Part shown: positions 12,969 through 20,679 of the stretch, one piece after another
Position numbering within the stretch: the stretch's first letter is position 1
Layout of the letters: each line of letters opens with the position of its first letter
Position numbers and translations under genes: made by a program
The notes under the pieces: model-generated
Told to the model about the DNA's origin: nothing
What the model saw: only the letters and a program-made list of their open reading frames with translations
The model's database searches: none
DNA from: Zoogloeaceae bacterium
GTDB taxonomy: Bacteria > Pseudomonadota > Gammaproteobacteria > Burkholderiales > Rhodocyclaceae
Reading direction: 5' to 3'
Length of the DNA stretch: 21,537 bases
Assembly: GCA_015657735.1 (NCBI GenBank)
Contig: SSSX01000252.1
Coordinates: forward strand, 1 to 21,537

Positions 12969-14252
12969 TTGATCCTGCGCAGCCTCTACACCGCCGTCTG
13001 GTACGCCGCCGCGCCGCTGGTCGCCCTGCGCCTGCTGTGGCGGGCCCGCCGGCAGCCGGAATACCTGCAGCACCTCGGCGAACGGGTCGGCCGCTACCGC
13101 GCGCAGCTGCGCGGGCCGGTGATCTGGCTGCACGCGGTGTCCGTCGGCGAGACGCGCGCCTGCGCGCCGCTGCTCCACGCCCTGCTCGACGCCCACCCGG
13201 ATCACAGCCTGCTGCTGACCCACATGACGCCGACCGGCCGGGCAACCGCCGCCGAACTGTTCGGGGAGCTCGCCCCGCGGGTGCAGAGCGTCTATCTGCC
13301 CTACGATTTTCCGTGGGCGGTGGCGCGTTTCCTGCGCCACTTCCACCCGCGCATCGGCATCCTGATGGAAACCGAGCTGTGGCCCAACCTCGTCGAAGGC
13401 TGCCGCAAGACCGGCACGCCGCTGGCGATGGTCAATGCCCGCCTGTCGGCGCGTTCGGCCCGCGGCTACGCCCGCAGCGGCGGACTGGCGCGGCGGGCTT
13501 TCGCCCACCTGTCGGCGATCGGCGCCCAGACCGAGGCCGACGGCCAGCGCATGACGGCCCTCGGCGCCCGCTACGTGATGATCACCGGCAACATCAAGTT
13601 CGACATCGCCCCGCCGGCGGCGATGCTGGTGCAGGGCGCCAGCTTCCGCAACCGCTTCGGCCCGCGCCAGGTGCTGCTCGCCGCCAGCACCCGCGAGGGC
13701 GAGGAAGGCCCGCTGCTCGAAGCCTTCGGCCGCCTGTGCCCGCCGGAGGTGCTGCTGGTGCTGGTGCCGCGCCATCCGCAGCGCTTCGACGAGGTCGCCA
13801 AACTGGCCAAGCACGCCGGCCTGAAGCTGCAGCGGCGCTCGAAGGATGTGCCGGTGATGGCCGACACCCGCGTCTGGCTCGGCGATTCGATGGGCGAGAT
13901 GTACGCCTACTGCGCAGCGGCCGACGTGGCGATCATCGGCGGCTCATGGGCCAAACTCGGCGGGCAGAACCCGATCGAGGCCGCCGCGGTCGGCTGCCCG
14001 GTGATCGTCGGGCCACATACCTTCAACTTCTCGGTGGTCTGCGAGCAGGCCATCGAGGTCGGCGCCGCGGTGCGTGCCGACGACATCGTGGATGCCGTCG
14101 AGGAAGCCCTCGAAATCCTCTCCAACCCGCCGCGCCGTCAGGCCATGGGCGAAGCCGGCAGCCGCTTCGCGCAATCCCACCGGGGCGCCACCGAACGCAC
14201 GATGGACCTGCTGACGCCGCTGCTCAGGACATCGCGCCCGCAGCGGCGCTGA
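12969..14252 (+). CDS. waaA: 3-deoxy-D-manno-octulosonic acid (Kdo) transferase
   Basis: This 427-residue GT-B enzyme of family 30 has an N-terminal membrane anchor (LYTAVWYAAAPLVALRLLW, about 6-24) followed by LHAVSVGE, with Glu61 in the position of the catalytic base. It also has LMETELWPNL, GSWAKLGGQNPIEAA and VIVGPHTFNF, all WaaA hallmarks. It transfers Kdo from CMP-Kdo to lipid IVA on the cytoplasmic face of the inner membrane, the first core step of lipopolysaccharide. I chose TTG at 12969 because the protein then starts MILRSLYTAV as in the family. The in-frame ATG at 12915 lies upstream of a good -10 box (12935-12940) and adds unrelated residues. It is divergent from uge and convergent with ubiA, with 10 bases between the stops. 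Confidence 0.93.
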   Translation: MILRSLYTAVWYAAAPLVALRLLWRARRQPEYLQHLGERVGRYRAQLRGPVIWLHAVSVGETRACAPLLHALLDAHPDHSLLLTHMTPTGRATAAELFGELAPRVQSVYLPYDFPWAVARFLRHFHPRIGILMETELWPNLVEGCRKTGTPLAMVNARLSARSARGYARSGGLARRAFAHLSAIGAQTEADGQRMTALGARYVMITGNIKFDIAPPAAMLVQGASFRNRFGPRQVLLAASTREGEEGPLLEAFGRLCPPEVLLVLVPRHPQRFDEVAKLAKHAGLKLQRRSKDVPVMADTRVWLGDSMGEMYAYCAAADVAIIGGSWAKLGGQNPIEAAAVGCPVIVGPHTFNFSVVCEQAIEVGAAVRADDIVDAVEEALEILSNPPRRQAMGEAGSRFAQSHRGATERTMDLLTPLLRTSRPQRR

Positions 14253-14270
14253 GCGCCGGCCCTCAGCCGG
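14244..14270. terminator. Overlapping small hairpins between convergent waaA and ubiA
   Basis: Two short dyads cover the two stop codons: CGGCG/CGCCG (14244-14248 with 14254-14258) and CCGGC/GCCGG (14256-14260 with 14266-14270). They share bases, so only one can form at a time. No T-run is present. This is a weak candidate for a shared bidirectional terminator in a 10-base gap. Confidence 0.25.
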
Positions 14271-15159
14271 ACACCAGATAGTCCAGCGCCCAGCCGGCGA
14301 AGATCGCCGCACCGACCCAGTTGTTGTGCAAAAAGGCCTTGAAGCACTTGGCGCGATCGCGCTCACGGATCAGCGTGTAGTGATAGCCGATGAGGCCAAC
14401 CGCCGCAGCCAGGCCGGCGACGAAAAACGCGCCGCGACCGGTGGCGAGGCCGACCCAGGCGAGGATCGCCAGCGCCGCCGCGTAGCACAGCATCACCGCC
14501 GCCACGTCGAAGCGGCCGAAGGTGATCGCCGAGGTCTTGATCCCGATCTTCAGGTCGTCGGGGCGGTCGACCATCGCGTACTCGGTGTCGTAGGCCACCG
14601 CCCAGAAGATGTTGGCGAGCAGCATCGCCCACGCCTCGACCGGAATCTCGTTACGCAGCGCAGCGAAAGCCATCGGAATGCCGAAGCCGAAGGCGATGCC
14701 GAGGTAGGCCTGGGGGATCGCCAGAAAACGTTTGGTGAACGGATAGCTGGCGGCGAGGAACAGCGCCGGCACGCTCATCGCGATGGTCAGGCCGTTGAGC
14801 GGCAGGATCAGCAGGAAGGACAGCACCGCCAGCCCGGCGGCCAGCCACAGCGCCTCCTTCGGGCTGACCCGCCTGGCCGCCAGCGGGCGGTTGCGGGTGC
14901 GCTCGACGTGGCCGTCGAAATCCTTGTCGGCGTAGTCGTTGATCACGCAGCCGGCCGAGCGCATCAGCACCGTGCCGATCACGAAGATCGCCACCACCAG
15001 CGGCGCCGGCCGGCCGGCGCTGGCCACCCACAGCGCCCACAGCGTCGGCCACAGCAGCAGCAGGATGCCGATCGGCTTGTCGAGGCGCATCAGCTTTTCG
15101 TATTCGGCGAGGCGCTCGCGCAGCGTGGTGGGCAGCGGGGTCGGGGTCAGGGTGGTCAT
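14263..15159 (-). CDS. ubiA: 4-hydroxybenzoate octaprenyltransferase
   Basis: This 298-residue polytopic membrane protein has the family's two aspartate-rich motifs: NDYADKDFD at 74-82 and DTEYAMVDRPDD at 191-202. It also has the N-terminal YEKLMRLDKPIGILLLLWPTLWALW and the closing NNWVGAAIFAGWALDYL. UbiA prenylates 4-hydroxybenzoate with a polyprenyl diphosphate in the inner membrane, the second committed step of ubiquinone synthesis. Magnesium-diphosphate binding by the aspartates is known for the family. The ATG overlaps the ubiC stop by four bases (ATGA), so the enzyme that makes the substrate and the one that uses it are coupled. The 3' end converges with waaA. Confidence 0.96.
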   Translation of the reverse strand: MTTLTPTPLPTTLRERLAEYEKLMRLDKPIGILLLLWPTLWALWVASAGRPAPLVVAIFVIGTVLMRSAGCVINDYADKDFDGHVERTRNRPLAARRVSPKEALWLAAGLAVLSFLLILPLNGLTIAMSVPALFLAASYPFTKRFLAIPQAYLGIAFGFGIPMAFAALRNEIPVEAWAMLLANIFWAVAYDTEYAMVDRPDDLKIGIKTSAITFGRFDVAAVMLCYAAALAILAWVGLATGRGAFFVAGLAAAVGLIGYHYTLIRERDRAKCFKAFLHNNWVGAAIFAGWALDYLVSG

Positions 15160-15710
15160 GGGGCCAGGCTCCGGATCGCGGGCAGGAAGATTTCGGTGAC
15201 GAGCAGCGGCGCGCCGCTGCGGTGGAAGGCCGAACGCCGCGCCCACAGCGGCGGCAGGGTGGCGCAGCCGGTGGCGTGGGCGGCATGGTGCCAGCGCGAA
15301 TCGCGGGTGTCGAGGCAGGCCGCCTCGAGCGGCGAACGGACGACCCGCGGATCGTCGAACAGCACCGCCGCCAGCGGCCGGCCGCCGAGCCGGCGCAGCA
15401 GGTGCCAGGCCGCCGGCACGCCGGTGGCGGCGACCAGCGAGCGGGCGAACACCACCGGCTCGCCGTCGGCGATCAAGAGCACCTCGCGCTGCCACAGGTC
15501 GCCGTGGCGATGCACGCCGAGCGCCGCCATCTCGTCGGGCAGCACCACGCCCTTGCCCTGGCGCACCACGCGCAGCGAGAAGGCGCCGCAGCGGGCACGG
15601 ATGCGCGCGGTCAGCGAACTGTCGTCGGTGAGCCAGCCGCGCATCCCCCGCGGCGCCTGCCAGGCGGCCATGCGGAAAGGATCGCGGCCCGGAAAGTGGG
15701 CGAGGGTCAT
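15156..15710 (-). CDS. ubiC: Chorismate lyase
   Basis: This 184-residue protein matches the size and pattern of UbiC. SLTARIRARCGAFSLRVVRQG is followed by WQREVLLIADGEPVVFARSLV, which contains the substrate-binding Arg of REV. The C-terminal VTEIFLPAI carries the conserved Glu. UbiC splits chorismate into 4-hydroxybenzoate and pyruvate in the cytoplasm, the first step of the bacterial ubiquinone pathway. ubiA follows with a four-base overlap. The ATG at 15710 precedes TLAHFPGRDPF; in-frame sequence upstream is Pro/Arg-rich and runs into the likely promoter, so I reject an earlier start. A TACAAT -10-like box lies 47 bases upstream on the same strand. Confidence 0.9.
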   Translation of the reverse strand: MTLAHFPGRDPFRMAAWQAPRGMRGWLTDDSSLTARIRARCGAFSLRVVRQGKGVVLPDEMAALGVHRHGDLWQREVLLIADGEPVVFARSLVAATGVPAAWHLLRRLGGRPLAAVLFDDPRVVRSPLEAACLDTRDSRWHHAAHATGCATLPPLWARRSAFHRSGAPLLVTEIFLPAIRSLAP

Positions 15711-15756
15711 CGGAACACGGAACGGAAACGGGAACGGCCGGCGGACGGGCGGCGCC

Positions 15757-15762
15757 ATTGTA
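15757..15762 (-). promoter_or_regulatory. Candidate -10 element for ubiC-ubiA
   Basis: On the minus strand TACAAT (15762-15757) lies 46 bases before the ubiC ATG in the 93-base gap after recG. No clear -35 is seen at 17 bases. The hexamer matches the one before the PfkB kinase gene, and its location is suitable for a ubiCA promoter. Confidence 0.4.
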
Positions 15763-15803
15763 CGACCTGCGACGCCCGCGATGGGCGCCGCGTTCCGCGC
15801 CGT

Positions 15804-17891
15804 TCAGGCCTTGAGCAGCGCGGCGCGGCCGCCGAACCAGCGGGCGGTGGTCGCATCGGCGACGCGGGGGGCGTCGCGCAGCAGTTCTTCGGCCAGTCCG
15901 CGGGCGATGTCGACCAGCGCGGCGTCTTCCCCGAGGTCGGCGTAGCGCAGCAGCGGCACGCCGCTCTGGCGGGCGCCGATGAATTCGCCGGGGCCGCGGA
16001 TGCGCAGATCCTCGCGGGCGATTACGAAGCCGTCGGTGTGCTCGAAGATCGCCTTCAGCCGTTCGCGGCCGGTCTGCGACAGCGGCTGGGCGTAGAGCAG
16101 GATGCACACCGACTCATGCACCCCGCGGCCGACCCGCCCGCGCAGCTGGTGCAGCTGGGCGAGGCCGAAGCGTTCGGCGTGCTCGATGACCATCAGGCTG
16201 GCGTTGGGCACGTCCACGCCGACCTCGATCACCGTCGTGGCGACCAGCAGCTGGATGGTGCCGGCGGCGAAGGCGGCCATCGTCGCCGACTTCTCGTCGT
16301 TCCTGAGGCGGCCGTGCACCAGCCCGACGGCGAGGTCGGGCAGGGCCGCCGACAGCATCGCGAAGCTTTCCTCGGCGGTCTGCAGCTGCAGCGCCTCAGA
16401 TTCCTCGATCAGCGGACACACCCAGTAGGCCTGGCGGCCGGCCGCGCAGGCGTCGTGGACGCGGCGGATCACTTCGTCGCGGCGGCCGTCCATGACCAGC
16501 TTGGTGACGATCGGCGTGCGGCCGGGCGGCAGTTCGTCGAGCACCGACACGTCGAGGTCGGCGTAGTAGCTCATCGCCAGCGTGCGCGGGATCGGCGTCG
16601 CCGACATCATCAGCATGTGCGGCGATTCGCCGGCGCAGCCCTTCTCGCGCAGCGCCAGGCGCTGGCGCACGCCGAAGCGGTGCTGCTCATCGACCACCGC
16701 CAGCGCCAGCCGCGGCAGCACCACCGGGTCTTCGATCAGCGCATGGGTGCCGACGGCGAGCAGGATCTCGCCGGCGGCGAGCCGCGCCAGCGTCGCCTCG
16801 CGCGCTTTCTTCCTGCGGCTGCCGGACAGCCACGCCACCTCCAGCCCGAGCGGCGCCAACCAGCCGGCGAGCTTGCGGTAGTGCTGCTCGGCGAGGATTT
16901 CGGTGGGCGCCATCAGCACCGCCTGACGGCCGTTTTCGGCGGCCCGCAACATCGCCAGCGCGGCGACGCAGGTCTTGCCCGACCCCACGTCGCCCTGCAG
17001 CAGGCGCTGCATCGGGTGATCGAGGGCCAGATCGGCGCCGATCTCGGCGAAGGCGCGGGCCTGGGCGCCGGTGAGCGCGAAGGGCAGCCGTTCGAGCAGC
17101 TCGCGGGTCAGGGTTTGCTGCGGCGGCAGGCCCGGCGCGTTCTTGGCGCGACGCGCGGCGTAGGCGCGGCGCAGCGAAATCTGCTGGGCCAGCAGTTCGT
17201 CGAGCTTGATGCGCTGCCAGGCCGGGTGGCCGCGATCCTCGATGTCGGCGATGGCCAGCGCCGGCGGCGGCGCGTGGAGCAGGCGCAGCGCGTCGGGCAG
17301 GGCCGGCAGGTTGAGGCGCCGACGCAGCGCGTCGGGCAGTTCGTCGGCCGGCGGGTGGTGACGCAGCGCGCCAGCGATCAGCTTGCGCAGCGCCGACTGG
17401 GCGAGGCCGGCGGTGGTCGGATAGACCGGCGTCAGGCTTTCCGGCAGCGGCTCGCCGGCGGCCACCGGGCGCAGCCGCGGATGGATCATCTCGGCGCCGA
17501 AGAAACCGTCGCGCAGCTCGCCGAAGATGCGCAGGCGGCTGCCCGCGGCGAGCTGCTTGTGCTGGCTGGGGTAGAAATGCACGAAGCGCAGCGTCAGCTC
17601 GCCGCTGGCGTCGGCCACCCGGGCCACCAGCTGGCGGCGCGGCGGCGGGCTGACCTCGCACGATTGCACCTCGACCTCGCACTGGGCCGGCACGCCGGCG
17701 CGCAGGTCGGCGAGCATGGTGAGGCGGGTTTCGTCCTCGTAGCGCAGCGGCAGATGCAGGATCAGGTCGGCCGGCGAGAACACGTCGATCTTCGCCAGCC
17801 GCTCGGCCAGTTGCGGCCCGACCCCCGGCCAGCCGCGCGCCGCCGGCTTGCGCGGCGGCGCGGCGGCGACGGGGGCGGCGGATTCGGCCAA
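15804..17891 (-). CDS. recG: ATP-dependent DNA helicase RecG
   Basis: This 695-residue protein has the normal RecG length. An N-terminal wedge/OB domain (about 20-210) is followed by superfamily 2 helicase motifs: Walker A GDVGSGKT at 300-307, APTEILAEQH, DEQH at 401-404 with RFGVRQR, MMSATPIPRTLA and QLRGRVGRG. RecG remodels stalled replication forks and branch-migrates Holliday junctions. The start codon is TTG (17891-17889), three bases after the ridA stop. The next Met is at residue 59, inside the wedge domain, so a later start is unlikely. No good ribosome-binding site is visible, which fits translational coupling to ridA. Confidence 0.96.
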   Translation of the reverse strand: MAESAAPVAAAPPRKPAARGWPGVGPQLAERLAKIDVFSPADLILHLPLRYEDETRLTMLADLRAGVPAQCEVEVQSCEVSPPPRRQLVARVADASGELTLRFVHFYPSQHKQLAAGSRLRIFGELRDGFFGAEMIHPRLRPVAAGEPLPESLTPVYPTTAGLAQSALRKLIAGALRHHPPADELPDALRRRLNLPALPDALRLLHAPPPALAIADIEDRGHPAWQRIKLDELLAQQISLRRAYAARRAKNAPGLPPQQTLTRELLERLPFALTGAQARAFAEIGADLALDHPMQRLLQGDVGSGKTCVAALAMLRAAENGRQAVLMAPTEILAEQHYRKLAGWLAPLGLEVAWLSGSRRKKAREATLARLAAGEILLAVGTHALIEDPVVLPRLALAVVDEQHRFGVRQRLALREKGCAGESPHMLMMSATPIPRTLAMSYYADLDVSVLDELPPGRTPIVTKLVMDGRRDEVIRRVHDACAAGRQAYWVCPLIEESEALQLQTAEESFAMLSAALPDLAVGLVHGRLRNDEKSATMAAFAAGTIQLLVATTVIEVGVDVPNASLMVIEHAERFGLAQLHQLRGRVGRGVHESVCILLYAQPLSQTGRERLKAIFEHTDGFVIAREDLRIRGPGEFIGARQSGVPLLRYADLGEDAALVDIARGLAEELLRDAPRVADATTARWFGGRAALLKA

Positions 17892-17894
17892 GGG

Positions 17895-18275
17895 TCAGCC
17901 GATGACGAGGATCGCGTCGGCCTCGACGAGGGCGCCGCGCGGCAGCTCCTTGACGCCGACCGCGGCGCGGGCCGGGAAGGGTTCGCTGAAATAGCGGGCC
18001 ATCACTTCATTGACCTTGGCGAAATTGGCCAGGTCGGTCAGGTAGATGTTCAGCTTGACCGCGTCGGCCAGCGCGCCGCCGGACGCCTCGGCCACCGCCT
18101 TGAGGTTTTCGAAGACGCGCACGGTCTGGGCTTCGAAGCCGTCGACCATCTGCATCGTGGCGGCGTCGAGGCCGATCTGGCCCGACAGGTAAACCGTGTT
18201 GCCGGCCTTGACGGCCTGGGAGTAGGTGCCGATGGCGGCAGGGGCGTTGGGGGTAGCGATGATCTGCTTGGTCAT
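17895..18275 (-). CDS. ridA: RidA family reactive intermediate (2-iminoacid) deaminase
   Basis: This 126-residue protein has the typical RidA/YjgF length and signatures: TPNAPAAIGTYSQAV (8-22), VYLSGQIGLD (28-37), VFENLKAVAEASG and FPARAAVGVKELPRGALVEADAI. The catalytic Arg in FPAR (Arg103) is kept. RidA trimers hydrolyse reactive enamine/imine intermediates, such as 2-aminoacrylate formed by PLP enzymes, to ketoacids and ammonia. The ATG has GGAG eight bases upstream. recG follows three bases after the stop. A TAAACT -10-like element and a 40-bp dyad lie upstream. Confidence 0.95.
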   Translation of the reverse strand: MTKQIIATPNAPAAIGTYSQAVKAGNTVYLSGQIGLDAATMQMVDGFEAQTVRVFENLKAVAEASGGALADAVKLNIYLTDLANFAKVNEVMARYFSEPFPARAAVGVKELPRGALVEADAILVIG

Positions 18276-18305
18276 GGAATGACTCCGCGGGGTTGGAATG
18301 GCGGG

Positions 18306-18311
18306 AGTTTA
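18306..18311 (-). promoter_or_regulatory. Candidate -10 element for ridA-recG
   Basis: TAAACT on the minus strand (18311-18306) lies 30 bases before the ridA ATG. The same hexamer occurs before the acyl carrier protein gene. No clear -35 is found; the sequence 17 bases upstream is CCCCGC. Confidence 0.4.
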
Positions 18312-18341
18312 CCGGGGGAATGAGGAATGCGGGGCGCACGA

Positions 18342-18381
18342 GGCGCAGGTCGGGTCAGCGCCGCGTCACCCGAGCTGCGCC
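18342..18381. repeat. 40-bp interrupted inverted repeat in the ridA / hypothetical-gene divergent region
   Basis: GGCGCAG (18342-18348) pairs with CTGCGCC (18375-18381), and TCGGGT (18350-18355) pairs with ACCCGA (18368-18373). One G-G mismatch separates the two blocks, and the loop is 12 bases. The rest of this 262-base intergenic stretch holds candidate promoters for both genes and no coding signal. The dyad has no adjacent T-run. It may be an operator for ridA or an RNA stem. Confidence 0.6.
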
Positions 18382-18465
18382 GGCCACCCCGACCCACCCC
18401 GGCTGGCGGGCGCGCGCGGCGGCCCCGCCACGGCAACCCGCTTACCCGAAACATATATCCTTAAG

Positions 18466-18487
18466 TAATATCCTGTTCGCGTATACA
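18466..18487 (+). promoter_or_regulatory. AT-rich promoter-like patch before the 154-residue gene
   Basis: Within a sharply AT-rich island (about 18449-18490) two -10-like hexamers occur: TAATAT at 18466-18471 and TATACA at 18482-18487. Neither has a strong -35 at 16-18 bases. ATATCC is repeated 13 bases apart (18455 and 18468) around the palindrome CTTAAG. The AGGAG ribosome-binding site (18526-18530), seven bases before the ATG, is excellent. Confidence 0.4.
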
Positions 18488-18537
18488 GACCGTTTGCGCA
18501 GCGCCACTCCACCCATTCCCATTTCAGGAGAACCCCG

Positions 18538-19002
18538 ATGACCCAGAATCTCGTTTCCCTCGACCTCAGCGACGATCTGCCCAAGTTCGATGCGGCGCTG
18601 GATGCCATCGAGGGGGTGATGGACATATTCGTGTCGCTGACCCCCGAGCAGATACGGCGGCTGACCAAGATCGGCGAGAAGAGCGAAACCTTCTGCCGGC
18701 AGACCGTCGCGATCCTCGACCAGAACAGGCAGGCGCTGCCGCCGGGCTTCGATCTCGACGAACTGAAGCGCGATCTGGCGGCCTACGATGCGCTGCGCCC
18801 GCGCCTCAATCGCCTCAAGGCCCTGGTCGCCCGCTGCGGCGACACCCAGCTCGCCCTCGGCAGCGACGTGCTCAGCGCCAGCTACGACGGTTATGGGCTG
18901 CTCAAGATGTTCGGCAAGGCCGACAGCATGACGCCGCTGACCGAGAGCATGCGCTCCGGAGTGCGCCGCACGGCGCCCGCCAAGGGCGACGGCACGGCCT
19001 GA
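18538..19002 (+). CDS. Hypothetical soluble helical protein, 154 residues
   Basis: I do not recognise a named family. The protein has no signal peptide or membrane segment and looks almost wholly helical. It contains LTPEQIRRLTKIGEKSETFCRQTVAIL (about 34-60), a turn LPPGFDLDELKRDLAAYDALRPRLNRLKAL (67-96), and a conserved-looking LALGSDVLSASYDGYGLLKMFGK (104-126). A disordered basic tail follows. Its two cysteines are isolated. Uncharacterised proteins with a similar LPPGFD...DLxxYDALRP...LGSDV pattern seem familiar from environmental bacteria, but I cannot give a function. A very good AGGAG ribosome-binding site and an AT-rich promoter patch suggest efficient, separately controlled expression. 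It has no co-directional partner close by. Confidence 0.75.
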   Translation: MTQNLVSLDLSDDLPKFDAALDAIEGVMDIFVSLTPEQIRRLTKIGEKSETFCRQTVAILDQNRQALPPGFDLDELKRDLAAYDALRPRLNRLKALVARCGDTQLALGSDVLSASYDGYGLLKMFGKADSMTPLTESMRSGVRRTAPAKGDGTA

Positions 19003-19012
19003 GGCCGGCGCT

Positions 19013-19040
19013 GCCGGGAACCCGGCCGCGGCTGATTTTT
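19013..19040 (+). terminator. Possible intrinsic terminator after the 154-residue gene
   Basis: GCCGGG (19013-19018) and CCCGGC (19021-19026) form a short stem just after the stop, and TTTTT follows at 19036-19040, nine bases beyond the stem. A longer alternative pairs GGCCGG (19003-19008) with CCGGCC (19022-19027). The gap before the T-run weakens the case. Confidence 0.4.
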
Positions 19041-19062
19041 CATCGATGCCGGCGTCCCGCCC

Positions 19063-19133
19063 CCCTCGCCCGCCTCATTTCGAGGCACCGGGGGGGTGCG
19101 CGCGACCCTCGCCTGCCTCGATTTCAGGCACCG
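19063..19133. repeat. Two imperfect 28-bp direct repeats, each with a small dyad
   Basis: Copy 1 (19063-19090) and copy 2 (19106-19133) both begin CCCTCGCC and end AGGCACCG, with 43 bases between their starts. In copy 1 GCCTC-ATTTC-GAGGC is a hairpin; in copy 2 GCCTG and CAGGC pair around a nine-base loop. Base differences between the copies keep a stem in each. A third dyad, CGCCG/CGGCG, lies at about 19134-19152. The whole 290-base gap (19003-19292) shows no coding signal. Confidence 0.6.
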
Positions 19134-19292
19134 CCGCCTCAATCGACGGCGAGCGCGGGCCGGTCGATCGCACCGTCGCCTGATTTTTGGGCGGCCGCGG
19201 GTCGCAAATCGTCCCCGGGCGGGTTCCGGATAGTGATCGGCGCCAAAGCGCGCTACCCTCGCACCTCCCGATTGCCGACCACCGAGCCCGCC

Positions 19293-20675
19293 ATGCCCCT
19301 GCCCGACGACTTCGCCCGCGCCCTCGCCGACCGTTACGGCAAGCGCTTCTCCACCGCCGAGGCGGTCCGCGCCCACCACGGCCACGACGAATCCCATTTC
19401 CCCGACGCGCTGCCCGACGCCGTCGTGTGGCCGCACGCCACCGCCGAGGTGGTCGACATCGTCAGGCTGTGCCACCGCCACCGCGTGCCGCTGATCCCCT
19501 TCGGCGCCGGCAGCTCGCTCGAAGGCCACATCCTGGCCACCCGCGGCGGCCTGTCGATGGACCTCTCCGAGATGAACCGGATCGTCGCGCTCCACGCCGA
19601 GGACATGGACGCCGTGGTCCACCCCGGCGTCACGCGCAAGGCCCTCAACGCCGCGCTGCACGGCAGCGGCCTGTTCTTCCCGATCGATCCCGGCGCCGAC
19701 GCCTCGCTGGGCGGCATGGCGTCGACCCGCGCCTCGGGCACCAACGCGGTGCGCTACGGCACGATGCGCGACAACGTCCTCGGCCTCGAGGTCGTCCTCG
19801 CCGACGGCCGCGTGATCCGCACCGGCGGCCGCGCGCGCAAATCGTCGGCCGGCTACGACCTGACCCGCCTGTTCGTCGGCGCCGAGGGCACGCTGGGCGT
19901 CATCACCGAACTGACCGTCCGCCTGCACCCGCTGCCCGAAGCCATCTCCAGCGCCACCTGCGCCTTCCCCGACGTGGCCAGCGCGGTGCGCACGGTGATC
20001 CAGACCATCCAGCTCGGCGTGCCGGTGGCGCGCATCGAACTGCTCGACGCGCTCACCGTGAAGGCCGTCAACCGCTACAGCAAGACCACCCTGCGCGAAG
20101 CGCCGATGCTGTTCTTCGAATTCCACGGCTCGCCGACCGGCGTCGAGGAGCAGGCGCGCAGCGTGCAGGAACTCGCCCGCGACAACGGCGGCCAGGATTT
20201 CGAATGGGCCACCCGCCAGGAAGACCGCACCCGCCTGTGGCAGGCCCGCCACGAGGTGCTGCACGCCAGCATCAACCTGCTGCCCGGCTGCAAGGCGATT
20301 TCCACCGACGTCTGCGTGCCGATCTCGCGCCTCGCCGAAGCCATCGCCGGCACCCAGGACGACATCGCCGCCAGCGGCCTGATCGCGCCCATCGTCGGCC
20401 ATGTCGGCGACGGCAACTTCCACGTGGTGATCCTCACCGAACCCGACAACCCTGCCCAGGTGCACGCCGCCGAAGCGCTCGGCCGGCGCATCGTCGAACG
20501 CGCGCTGCGGCTCGACGGCACATGCACCGGCGAGCACGGCATCGGCATCGGCAAGCAGGACTTCCTGCTCGCCGAACATGGCGACGGGGTGGCCGTCATG
20601 CGCAGTCTGAAAGCCACCCTCGATCCGCTCAACCTGATGAATCCAGGCAAGATTTTCGCCGCCGCCGGCGACTGA
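19293..20675 (+). CDS. FAD-dependent D-lactate / D-2-hydroxyacid dehydrogenase
   Basis: This 460-residue flavoprotein has the vanillyl-alcohol-oxidase type FAD domain followed by an FAD-oxidase C domain. It has IPFGAGSSLEGH (68-79), the flavin pyrophosphate loop, then GADASLGGMASTRASGTNAVRYGTMRDNVLGLEVVLADG. The metal/substrate-site motifs are VGHVGDGNFH and CTGEHGIGIGKQDFL, and the end is LKATLDPLNLMNPGKIF. This layout is that of mitochondrial-type D-lactate dehydrogenases and GlcD-like enzymes, which oxidise D-2-hydroxyacids and pass electrons to a cytochrome or quinone. The exact substrate is not readable. The ATG at 19293 begins MPLPDDFARAL; an upstream ATG at 19233 would add 20 atypical residues. 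It is flanked by gaps on both sides and is probably monocistronic. Confidence 0.9.
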   Translation: MPLPDDFARALADRYGKRFSTAEAVRAHHGHDESHFPDALPDAVVWPHATAEVVDIVRLCHRHRVPLIPFGAGSSLEGHILATRGGLSMDLSEMNRIVALHAEDMDAVVHPGVTRKALNAALHGSGLFFPIDPGADASLGGMASTRASGTNAVRYGTMRDNVLGLEVVLADGRVIRTGGRARKSSAGYDLTRLFVGAEGTLGVITELTVRLHPLPEAISSATCAFPDVASAVRTVIQTIQLGVPVARIELLDALTVKAVNRYSKTTLREAPMLFFEFHGSPTGVEEQARSVQELARDNGGQDFEWATRQEDRTRLWQARHEVLHASINLLPGCKAISTDVCVPISRLAEAIAGTQDDIAASGLIAPIVGHVGDGNFHVVILTEPDNPAQVHAAEALGRRIVERALRLDGTCTGEHGIGIGKQDFLLAEHGDGVAVMRSLKATLDPLNLMNPGKIFAAAGD

Positions 20676-20679
20676 CGCA

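Noticed and set aside
15222..18323. A plus-strand open frame of over 1000 codons antisense to ubiC and recG
   Set aside because: It is Arg/Gln/Gly/His-rich low-complexity sequence produced by GC-rich third positions of the true minus-strand genes, whose conserved motifs are unmistakable.
18342..18381. The ridA-upstream dyad as an intrinsic terminator
   Set aside because: There is no T-run on either side and no gene ends toward it; both neighbours diverge from this region.
19063..19133. The 28-bp direct repeats as a CRISPR array
   Set aside because: There are only two imperfect copies with a 15-base gap and no cas genes; repeat and spacer sizes do not fit.
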